Origin: Rhizobiales bacterium YIM 77505
GTDB taxonomy: Bacteria > Pseudomonadota > Alphaproteobacteria > Rhizobiales > Beijerinckiaceae
Length of the DNA stretch: 64,000 bases
NCBI GenBank assembly: GCA_000745135.1
Contig: JQNH01000001.1
Span: forward strand, 744,001 to 808,000
Direction of reading: 5' to 3'
A model generated the notes under the pieces. That model made no database searches. It saw only the letters and a list, made by a program, of their open reading frames with translations, and was not told where the DNA came from. Both the position numbers and the translations under genes were made by a program. This document shows positions 35,186 through 43,571 of this stretch, piece by piece (positions within the stretch are counted from its first letter, which is position 1; each line of letters opens with the position of its first letter).

Positions 35186-36601
35186 ATGCACGCTCGATGG
35201 CTTGCCGCAGTGCTTGCGGGAACGGTGCTGAGTGCGGTTCCGGCGGTCGCTCAAAAGATTCCGGAGACACCGGCGGAGGTCGCCCGGCCGGGCGGCACCA
35301 TCCCGGGCGCGCAGAAGATCGCGCTCGTCAAGGTGGCCGACGGTTTCAACGATCCGGTCGGAGTGTCGGTCGCCAATGACGGGTCGGGCCGCATCTTCGT
35401 CGTCGAGCGCGTCGGCCGCGTGAAGGTGGTGAAGGACGGGAAGGTGCTGCCCGAGCCCTTCCTCGACCTCACCAATTTCAACCCGCTCGGCACCGACGTG
35501 CAGACCGGCTTCGTCGAGCAGGGCTTATGGTCGATCGCCTTCCATCCGAAGTTCAAGGAGAACGGGCACTTCTTCGTCCACTATTCCTCGCTGCCGTTCA
35601 ACGGCGCCTCGCTCGTCGTCCGCTTCACGGTCGATCCGAGGAGCCCGGACGCGCTCTCGCCCGAGCAGGTGACCAAGACCGGCAAGGTCCTGATGAACAT
35701 CCCGCAACCCTACTACAACCACTATGGCGGCATGATCGCCTTCGGGCCCGACGGCAAGCTCTACATCGGCAAGGGCGACGGCGGCTGGGAGGGCGATCCG
35801 CTCGATGCCGGCCAGCGCCTCGACACGCACCTCGGCAAGCTTCTGCGCATCGACGTCGACGCGCCGGATGACGTCGCCTACACCGTGCCGAAGGACAACC
35901 CCTTCGCCCAGGCCGACAGGCCGCAGCTCATGTCGTTGTTCGGCATCTCGGAGCGGGACTTCGCGAAGATCAGGATCGGCGCCAAGCCCGAGATCTGGGC
36001 CTACGGCCTGCGCAATCCTTACCTGTTCCACTTCGACAAGCGGTCGGGCGACCTGTTCATCGCCGATGTGGGCCAGAACCATTGGGAGGAGATCAACTGG
36101 CAGCCCGCCTCCTCCAAGGGCGGCGAGAACTATGGCTGGCGCCACAACCAGGCCTCCCATTGCCATCCGACGACCGGGCCTGGCGAGAAATGCCCCGTCG
36201 TGGGCATTCTCCCCATCGCCGAGTACCCGCATGAGCAGCCCTATCCCGACGCTCCGAAGATGAAGGACGGGTTCGGCTGCTCGGCGCAGGGCCTCGGCGT
36301 CGCCAATTACGCCGGCTTCGACAAGGCGTATCTCGTCGGCGACTGGTGCACCGGACGGCTGTGGGGGATCGCCTGGGACAAGGGCGCCAACAAGTGGCAG
36401 ATGCAGGAGCTGCTCCAGGCCCAGCTGCAATTCACGGCGGGCCAGGTGGACGAGGACGGCACGATCCTCGCCACGAACTGCTACTGCTTCTACACCGACG
36501 ACAAGGGGCCGACGGCGAACCCGCCCGGCGCCCTCTGGCGCGTCGTTCCGGCCGACAAGGTGCCAAGTGGCGCCGAGGTCGCCAAGGTCGTCGCGAAGTA
36601 A
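35186..36601 (+). CDS. Secreted PQQ-dependent sugar (sorbosone/aldose) dehydrogenase
   Basis: Periplasmic quinoprotein of 471 residues. The signal peptide is MHARWLAAVLAGTVLSAVPA with cleavage after AVAQ (residue about 23). The six-bladed soluble-glucose-dehydrogenase-like propeller (GSDH, PF07995) shows DGFNDPVGVSVANDGSGRIF, GLWSIAFHPKFKENGHFFVH, NHYGGMIAFGPDGKLYIGKG (PQQ-site histidine), IWAYGLRNPYLFHFD (PQQ arginine) and IADVGQNHWEEINW. Extra cysteines (HCHP...KCPV, FGCS, NCYCF) suggest disulfides. ATG 35186 follows AAGGGAGG. A cytochrome c gene follows 63 bases on, giving a dehydrogenase-electron acceptor pair inside the ebo locus. The substrate is unknown. Confidence 0.88.
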   Translation: MHARWLAAVLAGTVLSAVPAVAQKIPETPAEVARPGGTIPGAQKIALVKVADGFNDPVGVSVANDGSGRIFVVERVGRVKVVKDGKVLPEPFLDLTNFNPLGTDVQTGFVEQGLWSIAFHPKFKENGHFFVHYSSLPFNGASLVVRFTVDPRSPDALSPEQVTKTGKVLMNIPQPYYNHYGGMIAFGPDGKLYIGKGDGGWEGDPLDAGQRLDTHLGKLLRIDVDAPDDVAYTVPKDNPFAQADRPQLMSLFGISERDFAKIRIGAKPEIWAYGLRNPYLFHFDKRSGDLFIADVGQNHWEEINWQPASSKGGENYGWRHNQASHCHPTTGPGEKCPVVGILPIAEYPHEQPYPDAPKMKDGFGCSAQGLGVANYAGFDKAYLVGDWCTGRLWGIAWDKGANKWQMQELLQAQLQFTAGQVDEDGTILATNCYCFYTDDKGPTANPPGALWRVVPADKVPSGAEVAKVVAK

Positions 36602-36664
36602 GGGGACGCAGGAGGCGGAGCCGCGCGGCTCCGCCTCCGCTTTTTCCAAGAGAATGGGTGGGCG

Positions 36665-37120
36665 ATGAGGGCAGGCGGGGCCGCGCTGTTCGGGTTGTGG
36701 GCCGCGTGCGTCGTGGCTGCGCCCGAGGCAAGATCCGACCCGGTCGTGTTCCGGCATGTCCTCGACAACTCGCCCCTGGAGGTGAAGCCGCGGCCGAACG
36801 AGGTCGAGACCGAGGCGGTGAAGCGCTTCAAGGAGACCGGGCAGAACCCCTACGCGGGCGAGGAGGCAGCGCTCGCCGAGGGCAAGAAGCTCTACCAGAC
36901 GAACTGCCAGGCCTGCCATCTGCCCGACGGATCGGGCCGGATCGGGCCGAGCCTGATCGACGGGAGCTGGAAATACGAACGCGTCGCGACGGATGTGGGG
37001 ATGTTCGAGATCATCTATGGCGGTGCCTCGGGCGCCATGCAGTCCTTCTCCCGTCGCGGCATGACGCAGGACCAGATCCTCAAGGTGATGGCCTATGTGC
37101 GGAGCCTGAAGAAGTCATGA
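36665..37120 (+). CDS. Cytochrome c, MxaG/XoxG (cytochrome cL) type
   Basis: Periplasmic mono-haem cytochrome of 151 residues with a signal peptide (GAALFGLWAACVVAAPEARS). The haem site is CQACH near residue 81. The flanking TGQNPYAGEEAALAEGKKLY, LPDGSGRIGPSLIDGSWKY and TDVGMFEIIYGGASGAMQSF are characteristic of cytochrome cL, the electron acceptor of PQQ methanol dehydrogenases. The likely methionine ligand is in AMQSF or RRGMTQ. Here the only PQQ enzyme nearby is the sugar-dehydrogenase-like protein just upstream, so this is probably its acceptor. The stop overlaps the eboB start (ATGA), tying it to the ebo transcript. Confidence 0.9.
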   Translation: MRAGGAALFGLWAACVVAAPEARSDPVVFRHVLDNSPLEVKPRPNEVETEAVKRFKETGQNPYAGEEAALAEGKKLYQTNCQACHLPDGSGRIGPSLIDGSWKYERVATDVGMFEIIYGGASGAMQSFSRRGMTQDQILKVMAYVRSLKKS

Positions 37121-38229
37121 CCAGCCAAGCGAACGGAAACGGCGGCTTCGCCTGCGAGCCGGCCCCATCGAGCGAGACGTCCATCCCCTGCCCCTGCTGC
37201 GGGGGCATGCTCACGCCGGCGATGGTGCGCGAGATCGTCAGGGCGGCGCGCGAGGCCGAGGCAGAGCCCAAGGGGGAGGGCGCGGCGCCGTCGGCGCGGC
37301 TTGCGGCGGGCGCGATGGTCATCGATCCCCATGCGCATATGATCTCCCGCACCACCGACGACTACGAGGCCATGGCGCGGGCGGGCGTGGTGGCCGTGAT
37401 CGAGCCGGCCTTCTGGCTCGGGCAGCCGCGCACGAGCGCGGGCACCTATCTCGATTACCTCTCGCTGATCGCCGGCTTCGAGCGCTTCCGCGCCGGGCAG
37501 TTCGGCATCCGCCACTACTGCACGATCGGGCTCAACCCGAAGGAGGCCAACAACGAGGAGCTTGCCGAGGCGGTGATGGAGATTCTGCCGCGCTTCGCCG
37601 TCAAGGAGGGCGTCGTGGCGGTGGGCGAGCTCGGCTATGACGAGCAGACCGCCCTCGAGGATCGCTATTTGCGCGCCCAGATCGAGCTCGCGAAGGACTA
37701 CGAGCTGCCGATCATGGTCCACACGCCCCATCGCGACAAGAAGCGCGGAACGCTGCGCACCATGGACGTGCTCGCGGAGCACGGCTTCGATCCGGGGCGC
37801 TGCGTCATCGACCACAACAACGAGGAGACGGTCGAGGACGTGCTCGAGCGCGGCTACTGGGTCGCCTTCTCGATCTATCCCGAGACCAAGATGGGCAACG
37901 AGCGCATGACCGAGATCGTGCGGCGCTACGGTCCGGAGCGCCTGATCGTCGACTCGGCCTGCGACTGGGGCGTCTCCGACCCGCTCGCCGTGCCCAAGAC
38001 CGCGCGCCTCATGGCCGAGCGCGGCATCGACCCGGAGGCGATCCGCGCCGTCACCTACGCCAACGCGCTTTCGGCCTATGGCCTCAACGGGGAGATGCGC
38101 GAGGAGCACTGGCTCGATCCGGCCCCCATCGATCAGCGCACGCTCTACCAGGGGAACTCGGTCCTGCGCGGCGGGCAGACGCCCGTGATCCGCACCCCCG
38201 GCCGTCCGGCCGACCTGCGCATCACCTGA
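37117..38229 (+). CDS. eboB: EboB, TatD-like metal-dependent hydrolase
   Basis: A 370-residue amidohydrolase-fold protein of the TatD group. The core begins MVIDPHAHMISRTTDDYEAM near residue 67 (HxH metal site) and continues with IEPAFWLGQPRTSAGTYLDY, GLNPKEANNEEL, VGELGYDEQTALEDRY (Glu ligand), PIMVHTPHRDKKRGT (His), VIDHNNEET (His) and DSACDWGVSDPLAV (Asp). An N-terminal extension of about 65 residues contains CPCCGGML, a possible zinc-binding knuckle. The start ATG 37117 overlaps the cytochrome stop. With this gene all six ebo homologues are present. The 3' end overlaps the convergent small secreted protein by eight bases. Confidence 0.88.
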   Translation: MTSQANGNGGFACEPAPSSETSIPCPCCGGMLTPAMVREIVRAAREAEAEPKGEGAAPSARLAAGAMVIDPHAHMISRTTDDYEAMARAGVVAVIEPAFWLGQPRTSAGTYLDYLSLIAGFERFRAGQFGIRHYCTIGLNPKEANNEELAEAVMEILPRFAVKEGVVAVGELGYDEQTALEDRYLRAQIELAKDYELPIMVHTPHRDKKRGTLRTMDVLAEHGFDPGRCVIDHNNEETVEDVLERGYWVAFSIYPETKMGNERMTEIVRRYGPERLIVDSACDWGVSDPLAVPKTARLMAERGIDPEAIRAVTYANALSAYGLNGEMREEHWLDPAPIDQRTLYQGNSVLRGGQTPVIRTPGRPADLRIT

Positions 38230-38650
38230 GGGAGGGCCGCCCGGCCGTGCGCCGGCAGGGATACATGTCGGCGAGCACATCCTCGAGCACGGCGGGGACC
38301 GGCCGCCCCGCCGATCCAATGCGCGCCGCCGACAGGCGCAGCAGCACATAGTCGAGGAAGGCGACCGGGTAGCTCGTCATCGGCATGGGGCTGGGGATCA
38401 GGGTCATCGGCATGCAGACGGTGCGCCCATCCGCCATGCGACGCACGATCTTGATCTCGGCCTCGATGCGCTCGAAGCACTCCCGGACCGGCGCGGCCTT
38501 GCAGGACACGACGAAGTCATAGAGCGGCTCCGCGCGCGCAGGCGCGGCGCTGGCGACGAACATGAGGGCTGCGAGGAGGCGCCTCGAACGCGGGTCGCGC
38601 CTCCCGTGTCGGCGGGCTGGCGCGAGGGCGGACCGTTGCGATGGGTCCAT
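38222..38650 (-). CDS. Small secreted protein, possibly Rap1a/Tai-like
   Basis: A 142-residue protein. The first 30 residues are basic (MDPSQRSALAPARRHGRRDP), followed by a hydrophobic signal LLAALMFVASAAPARA. The mature part LYDFVVSCKAAPVRECFERI, the internal ADGRTVCMPM, and the closing LADMYPC have the cysteine spacing and the '...yPC' end seen in Rap1a/Tai-type proteins, but the match is loose. It lies ten bases after idi on the same strand and may be co-transcribed. Its stop overlaps eboB by eight bases. Start ATG 38650 is the last one before the signal; the frame is open further up into idi. Confidence 0.6.
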   Translation of the reverse strand: MDPSQRSALAPARRHGRRDPRSRRLLAALMFVASAAPARAEPLYDFVVSCKAAPVRECFERIEAEIKIVRRMADGRTVCMPMTLIPSPMPMTSYPVAFLDYVLLRLSAARIGSAGRPVPAVLEDVLADMYPCRRTAGRPSLR

Positions 38651-38660
38651 GGCCGCTTGT

Positions 38661-39212
38661 TCACGGCGCGGCGCGGCGCGCGCTCGCCAGGGCCTGTTCG
38701 AGGACCGGGCGATGGTGCCGCAGATAGTGGTGAACCCAATAGGCGAAGGTCTCCGGCTCCCGGTCCAGCCTGCAAGCGAGCTCATCGAGGGTCATCGCGG
38801 CAAGGTCGACGATCTCGCGCGGGTTCGGCCGCGGCTCGCCCACGAGCCGGCCCACATACACGGAGACGATCTCGTTCTCCGCCATGTCGTTGTCGAACCG
38901 CGCCGCGTAGGCGGCCTGGAAGGCGCGGGCAAGCTTGGCGCGCACCCCCATCTCCTCGAACAAGCGCCGCTCGGCGCCCTTGATCGTCGCCTCGCCAGGG
39001 CGGGGATGGCCGCAGCAGGTGTTCGCCCACAGGCTGCCGGAATGATATTTCTCCGGGTGCCGCCTCTGGAGAAGGAGGCCGCCCTCGCTGTCCACGAGAA
39101 AGATCGAGAAGGCCCGATGAAGCAGGCCCTCGCGATGGACGTGCAACTTCTCCCCGGTGCCGATCCGGCGATTTCGCGGGTCGACGAGGATGACCCTTTC
39201 AAGATCCGCCAT
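38661..39212 (-). CDS. idi: Isopentenyl-diphosphate delta-isomerase, type I
   Basis: Nudix-fold enzyme of 183 residues that interconverts isopentenyl and dimethylallyl diphosphate. Visible motifs are LHREGLLHRAFSIFLVD (metal histidines), LQRRHPEKYHSGSLWANTCC (catalytic cysteine in NTCCGHPRPGE, near residue 71), and the Nudix-like AERRLFEEMGV with EENEIV-type AENEIVSVYVG. Normal length. Most alphaproteobacteria make both isomers through the DXP pathway, so this gene is dispensable and its place beside the ebo locus with a UbiA prenyltransferase may be functional. Start ATG 39212 gives MADLERVILVDPRNRRIGTG. Confidence 0.93.
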   Translation of the reverse strand: MADLERVILVDPRNRRIGTGEKLHVHREGLLHRAFSIFLVDSEGGLLLQRRHPEKYHSGSLWANTCCGHPRPGEATIKGAERRLFEEMGVRAKLARAFQAAYAARFDNDMAENEIVSVYVGRLVGEPRPNPREIVDLAAMTLDELACRLDREPETFAYWVHHYLRHHRPVLEQALASARRAAP

Positions 39213-39312
39213 CGCTCCACCGTAGCACACCGCGCGGGCGGGCGACATCGGCCTGGCCCGTGAGGCGGGCAAGGTAGAGGCATCGCGCCGCCTTCGTGCG
39301 AACCGCTCGTCC

Positions 39313-42204
39313 TCATCGGCCCCGCCGTTCAGCCTCTTCTGCCGCGTCGATGTGGGGCGATGCGGCAGGGCGATCCTCGTTGGCGGCCCGCACCACCCCC
39401 TCGACCGGCAGGCTGATGGCGCAGCGAAGTCCGTCGGGTTCGTAGCGCAAGGAGGCTTCCCCGCCGAGGTCGTAGGCGAGGGTCCGTTCGAGGAGTTCGG
39501 TTCCGAAGCCGCGCCGTCGGGGGCCCGGGTTCGGAAGCTTCACGCCCGTCTCCGTCCAATGGATGAGGAGCCGTGGGCCGTGCGGGGCGGCGTCCTCGAC
39601 GGTCCAGTGCACCTCGAGGCGTCCGCTCTTCGTGGAGAGCGCCCCGTATTTCACCGCATTGGTCGCGAGCTCGTGGAAGGCGAGTCCGAGCGTCTCCGCG
39701 GCCTGGGGCTGCAGGCGCACCTTGGGGCCGCCAAGGGCTCTCACCTGGTCGCCCTCATGGGCGCCATGTCCCAGGAGCTCGTCGGCGATCAGCATCTCCA
39801 GGTCGATCCCGGCCGTGGGGTCGCGGGTCGCCGCGGCCTGCACGCGGGCGAAGGCGTCGATCCGTCCGTCGAGATTCATGGCGTAGTCCTCGACGGACTC
39901 GCTCGTCGCGGCCGTCCGGCGGGCAATGGAGCGCACGATGCCGAGCGTGTTGCGCACGCGATGCTGCAGCTCCGCCAGCAGCACCCGCGCCTGGGCCTCG
40001 CTGCGGCGGAGCGCTTCCTGGGCGCGCGTCACGGCCGTGATGTCCGTGAAGGTCATGACCGCGCCGCCGATGTAGTTGTCGACGCTCCGATAGGGCAGGA
40101 CACGAACCATGTAGCGCGTCTGGGACGTCGGATTCCTCACTTCCCGCTCGACCGCGCCGAGCGTTCGCAGCACGCGCTTCACGTCCTCCTGCAGCTCGTC
40201 ATAGGCCACGCGCGACTTGATGTGGGCGATCGGACGGCCGATGTCGCTCTCGATGAGGTGGAAGACCTCCGTGACGGCCGGGGTGAAGTTCATCACGCGC
40301 AGGTCATTGTCGAGGAAGATCGTCGCGATCTGCGTGCTTTCCAGAAGGTTCTTCAGGTCGCTGTTCGCCCGCCCGAGCTCCTGGACGCGGTGGGCCAGCT
40401 CCCCGTTGACGGTGGTCAGCTCTTCGTTGACGGACTGCAATTCCTCCTTCGAGGTCTCGAGCTCCTCATTGGCCGACTGCAGCTCCTCGTTCAGGGACTG
40501 GTATTCCTCGTTCGAGGATTTCAGCTCCTCATTGGTGCTCTCCAGCTCCTCCACCGTCGCCTGCAGGCGCTCATTGGTCGTGCGCAGCTCCATTTCGAGC
40601 TGCTGGATCCGTTCGTCCTGGATAAGGGATGCGTCCGACGTCCCGCTGCCATTGGGGTCGGGCAGGGTCGGGCCGTCCTTGAAGAGGACGAGGAAGCTGC
40701 GTGCCTGTCCCGAGCTCTCGGGAATCGGTTCAACCACGATGTCCACCAGCATGCGGTGCCCGTTTAGGCTCAGGCGGAGATTGCTGGCCTGCTCCGCCGC
40801 GTTGTGCTCGACCGCCCTGGCGAGGGTCGAGCGCAGGTCGAGACGCAGATCGGGATGGACGAGGTTGAGCAGGTTCAGGCTCGCCACGCCGCCCGACGGC
40901 TCGAGAAAGCGCCCGGTCCGTCCCGAGAAGTGCAGCACGTTGAACGCTTCATCGACAATGACATAGGCGGGAGCGTAGCGCTCGACGATCCTCTCGGCGC
41001 GAAGGGCGAGCGCCGACTCCACGGCACGGGGCCGAACCGGCAGGGCTTGCGTATCGGCGACCTTGCGGTCCACCGCGGTGAACGGAAGGTCGGGAAGAAT
41101 GCGAGTGCCCACATCCAGCCGCTGGAAGATCCGCGACCGGCTCTCGACGGGAGCGAAGAGGGCAGGGTGCCGGGACACGTTCTCGGCGTTGCCGAGGAAC
41201 AGGAAGCCTCCCGGCTTCAACGCGAAATGGAACAGAGGGATGACCCGGCTTTGAAGGTCTGTGTCAAGATAGATCAGCAGGTTGCGGCAGGAGATGAGGT
41301 CGAGCCGGGAGAAGGGGGCGTCCTTGACGATGCTGTGCTGGGAGAAGATGCACATCTCGCGCAGCTCCTTGGCCACGCAGTAGGTGTTCCCTTCCTTGAT
41401 GAACCAGCGGGCGAGCCGCTCCGGCGAGACGTCCTTGGCGATCGCCGCCGGGTAGCGGCCGGCACGCGCGATTGCGAGAGCACGGCCGTCGAGATCGGTC
41501 GCGAAGATCTGCACCTGGGGCACCTGGTCGAGGAGCGCCATGCGCTCGCGCAGGAGGATGGCGAGGGAATAGGCTTCTTCGCCCGTGGAGCAGCCGATGA
41601 CCCAGATCCGGACCGAGTCGGCCCGTCCCTTGCCCTCGAAGATGCGCGGGATCACCTCGCGTTCGAGGACTTCGAATTCGCGCGCGTCGCGAAAGAACTG
41701 GGTAACGCCGATGAGGAGGTCGTTGAAGAGCAGCTGGGTCTCGTCTGCGCGATGGCGGAGGACATCCACGTATTGTTCAAGGGAATCGACCTCCATCACC
41801 TGCATGCGGCGCTGCACGCGCCTCAGGAAGGTGCCTCGCTTGTAGCCGTGGAAGTCGTGGCCGGTCCTGTTGCGCAGGATCGTCGCGATCCCGGCGAGCG
41901 CAGCCGCCACGTCCGGCGCATCGGGATCGAGCGCGCGGCTCGGGTGCCGGGCAAGCTTCGCGACGTAGAGGGCCGTCCGCTCCGCGAGCTCCTCGGGTGG
42001 AAGGAAGAAATCGGCAATGGCGGCTGGGCTGCTGCTCGCCGCCAGATCGTCCAGGTGGCCGTCGACCCGTCCGGCGAGGGTAAGCCCGCCGGCCTCCTTG
42101 ATGGCGGCGACGCCGAGCGTTCCGTCGCCTCCGACGAGGGGGAACAGGACGACGATCGCACGGCTGTCCTCCTGCCGCGCCAGGGACAGGAGGAAGCTGT
42201 CCAC
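39313..42204 (-). CDS. CheR-PAS-HWE histidine kinase hybrid (truncated CheB part)
   Basis: Downstream part of a CheB-CheR-PAS-HWE kinase gene split by a nonsense codon at 42307-42309. If restarted at GTG 42204 it gives 963 residues. A CheB remnant (GGDGTLGVAAIKEAGGLT) is followed by a CheR N-domain and SAM domain (WVIGCSTGEEAYSLAILLRE near 200; LISCRNLLIYLD near 300), a PAS segment, and a long heptad-rich coiled coil (NEELKSSNEEYQSLNEELQ, about 545-640). A second PAS (FLDNDLRVMNFTPAVTEV) leads to an HWE kinase (LLAELQHRVRNTLGIV near 763, ELATNAVKYGALS near 860, HWTETG). Whether the shortened product is made is unclear; no strong ribosome site precedes GTG 42204. Confidence 0.8.
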   Translation of the reverse strand: MDSFLLSLARQEDSRAIVVLFPLVGGDGTLGVAAIKEAGGLTLAGRVDGHLDDLAASSSPAAIADFFLPPEELAERTALYVAKLARHPSRALDPDAPDVAAALAGIATILRNRTGHDFHGYKRGTFLRRVQRRMQVMEVDSLEQYVDVLRHRADETQLLFNDLLIGVTQFFRDAREFEVLEREVIPRIFEGKGRADSVRIWVIGCSTGEEAYSLAILLRERMALLDQVPQVQIFATDLDGRALAIARAGRYPAAIAKDVSPERLARWFIKEGNTYCVAKELREMCIFSQHSIVKDAPFSRLDLISCRNLLIYLDTDLQSRVIPLFHFALKPGGFLFLGNAENVSRHPALFAPVESRSRIFQRLDVGTRILPDLPFTAVDRKVADTQALPVRPRAVESALALRAERIVERYAPAYVIVDEAFNVLHFSGRTGRFLEPSGGVASLNLLNLVHPDLRLDLRSTLARAVEHNAAEQASNLRLSLNGHRMLVDIVVEPIPESSGQARSFLVLFKDGPTLPDPNGSGTSDASLIQDERIQQLEMELRTTNERLQATVEELESTNEELKSSNEEYQSLNEELQSANEELETSKEELQSVNEELTTVNGELAHRVQELGRANSDLKNLLESTQIATIFLDNDLRVMNFTPAVTEVFHLIESDIGRPIAHIKSRVAYDELQEDVKRVLRTLGAVEREVRNPTSQTRYMVRVLPYRSVDNYIGGAVMTFTDITAVTRAQEALRRSEAQARVLLAELQHRVRNTLGIVRSIARRTAATSESVEDYAMNLDGRIDAFARVQAAATRDPTAGIDLEMLIADELLGHGAHEGDQVRALGGPKVRLQPQAAETLGLAFHELATNAVKYGALSTKSGRLEVHWTVEDAAPHGPRLLIHWTETGVKLPNPGPRRRGFGTELLERTLAYDLGGEASLRYEPDGLRCAISLPVEGVVRAANEDRPAASPHIDAAEEAERRGR

Positions 42205-42306
42205 CGTTCCGCGCTCGCCCGGGGCTTGCTCCGCCGGACGGGTCTGGAAGCGGCCGCCTTCGACTGTGACGATGGCGTTCGCGGCGGGCAGGTAGACGCG
42301 ACCGGC

Positions 42307-42549
42307 TTAGAGGGGCGCGCCATCCGCAATCGGGGTGAGGTCGCGGCCGGCCCCTCTGAGCTTCTCGCGGAAGTGCTCCTCGTCCAGCGCCTCTCGGTTC
42401 TGGAGGATGATCACCACGCAGCACTGTTCGCCGAGGTGGAACGCCTCGAGGAACCGCTCCACGGGGTCCGCATCGGCTGCCGACGCGCCGACGGCGACCA
42501 CCACGCCCGGCGCTGTCGTCTTGTGGTCAGGCATGCCCTTGTCTCGCAT
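42307..42549 (-). pseudogene. N-terminal CheB-domain fragment of the hybrid kinase, cut by in-frame TAA
   Basis: Reads MRDKGMPDHKTTAPGVVVAV and ends ...TPIADGAPL followed by TAA (42309-42307). The same frame then continues AGRVYLPAANAIVTVEGGRF straight into the CheR-kinase gene, which is exactly how intact family members proceed (DGxPLxxGxVYL). A single base change from a sense codon would explain it. The ATG at 42549 overlaps the stop of the preceding cheB gene (TAATG), the coupling expected of an originally intact gene. The CheB site is also degenerate: GASA keeps the serine, but the usual QHL histidine motif reads ILQN. Confidence 0.8.
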
Positions 42550-43571
42550 TACTCATCCTGTCCGCCCTCGTTGCCCGAGGGCTGGGGAGGCGCCATCGAG
42601 AGGAGGACGGCCCGCCGGATCGTTTCGGCGTAGTGTCGATACTCCTTCGCGCGCTCCTCGTACATTTCGGCGACGGCCTGCCTGCCGGCGGCCCGCCCGT
42701 CCCTGGACAAGCGCTCGACCAGCTCCGCGCGCTCCTCGATGATCCGCAGGGCGACACGCAGGGCCTCGTCCACCGCATGCTCCTGCTCCTTCGCCAGGAC
42801 GTCGGCGGTCATCGCGTGCCCGACCTGGCAGCGGAAGCGAGGCGGCTTGCTGCCGCGAATGGCGGAGAGAGCCCCGCCGCAACTCGGGCAGGTGAGCACC
42901 GCAGGATCGGCGAAGGCGCCGATCACGTTGCTGTCGACCCGTTCGCCGGCGGCGATGGCGACCTCGAGCTTGATGTCCGGCGGCACCGGCAGGCCGGGGC
43001 CCGCCGGCTCCCGGACGAGGTCCGACAGGAGATCGCCGATGCGCGCGCTCGGCATGGCCATGTCGATGCTCACGGTCGTCATGGCGCTGCGCGGCATCTC
43101 GTCCGCGACCGCCTCGGCCGGGTCCTGGACGAGGGCAAGGCCGCCACAGCGCTTGATCGCGTCGAGGCCCGAGACGCCGTCGTTCATGAGCCCGCTCAGC
43201 AGGACGCCGATCACCCGCGGCCCGTAGACCGCCGCCGCCGAGCGGAAGAGAGGATCGATGGCGGGCCGGGCCATGTTCTCGCGGGGGCCGCGCCCGAGCC
43301 GGATCCGGCCCTCCGAGACGATCAGGTGATGGTCGGGAACGGCGAGATAGACATTGCCCTTGGCGATGGGCATGCCGTCGGCGGCCGGGTGGACCGGCAG
43401 GGAGGAGGAGGCCGAGGCGACGGTGGTCAGGAGGCCGAGGCTGCGCGCCGGGATGTGAAGGACGATGAAGACGGCGGCCGGCAGATCGGCCGGCAGCGCC
43501 CCTAGGATGGCCTTGAGCGGCGCGGTCGCCCCTGAAGACCCGCCGATGACGACGATGTCGCGATTGCTCAT
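42549..43571 (-). CDS. CheB-type methylesterase with C-terminal zinc-finger-like extension
   Basis: A 340-residue CheB catalytic domain without a receiver domain. The triad is intact: serine in VVIGGSSGATAPLKAIL (about residue 12), histidine in FIVLHIPARSLG (about 39) and aspartate in LLSGLMNDGVSGLDAIKRCG (about 135). The second half holds LTCPSCGGAL and RFRCQVGHAM, a CxxC...C...H set resembling a zinc ribbon, then a helical tail rich in Glu/Arg. ATG 43571 follows AAGGAG. It is translationally coupled to the hybrid kinase gene. Proteins of this type usually work with CheR/HWE kinases in stress or adaptation signalling rather than classic chemotaxis. Confidence 0.88.
   Translation of the reverse strand: MSNRDIVVIGGSSGATAPLKAILGALPADLPAAVFIVLHIPARSLGLLTTVASASSSLPVHPAADGMPIAKGNVYLAVPDHHLIVSEGRIRLGRGPRENMARPAIDPLFRSAAAVYGPRVIGVLLSGLMNDGVSGLDAIKRCGGLALVQDPAEAVADEMPRSAMTTVSIDMAMPSARIGDLLSDLVREPAGPGLPVPPDIKLEVAIAAGERVDSNVIGAFADPAVLTCPSCGGALSAIRGSKPPRFRCQVGHAMTADVLAKEQEHAVDEALRVALRIIEERAELVERLSRDGRAAGRQAVAEMYEERAKEYRHYAETIRRAVLLSMAPPQPSGNEGGQDE

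Noticed and set aside
42307-42309. TAA in the hybrid kinase gene as a recoded sense codon
   Set aside because: TAA is not known to be read through as an amino acid in these bacteria; mutation or sequencing error is simpler.
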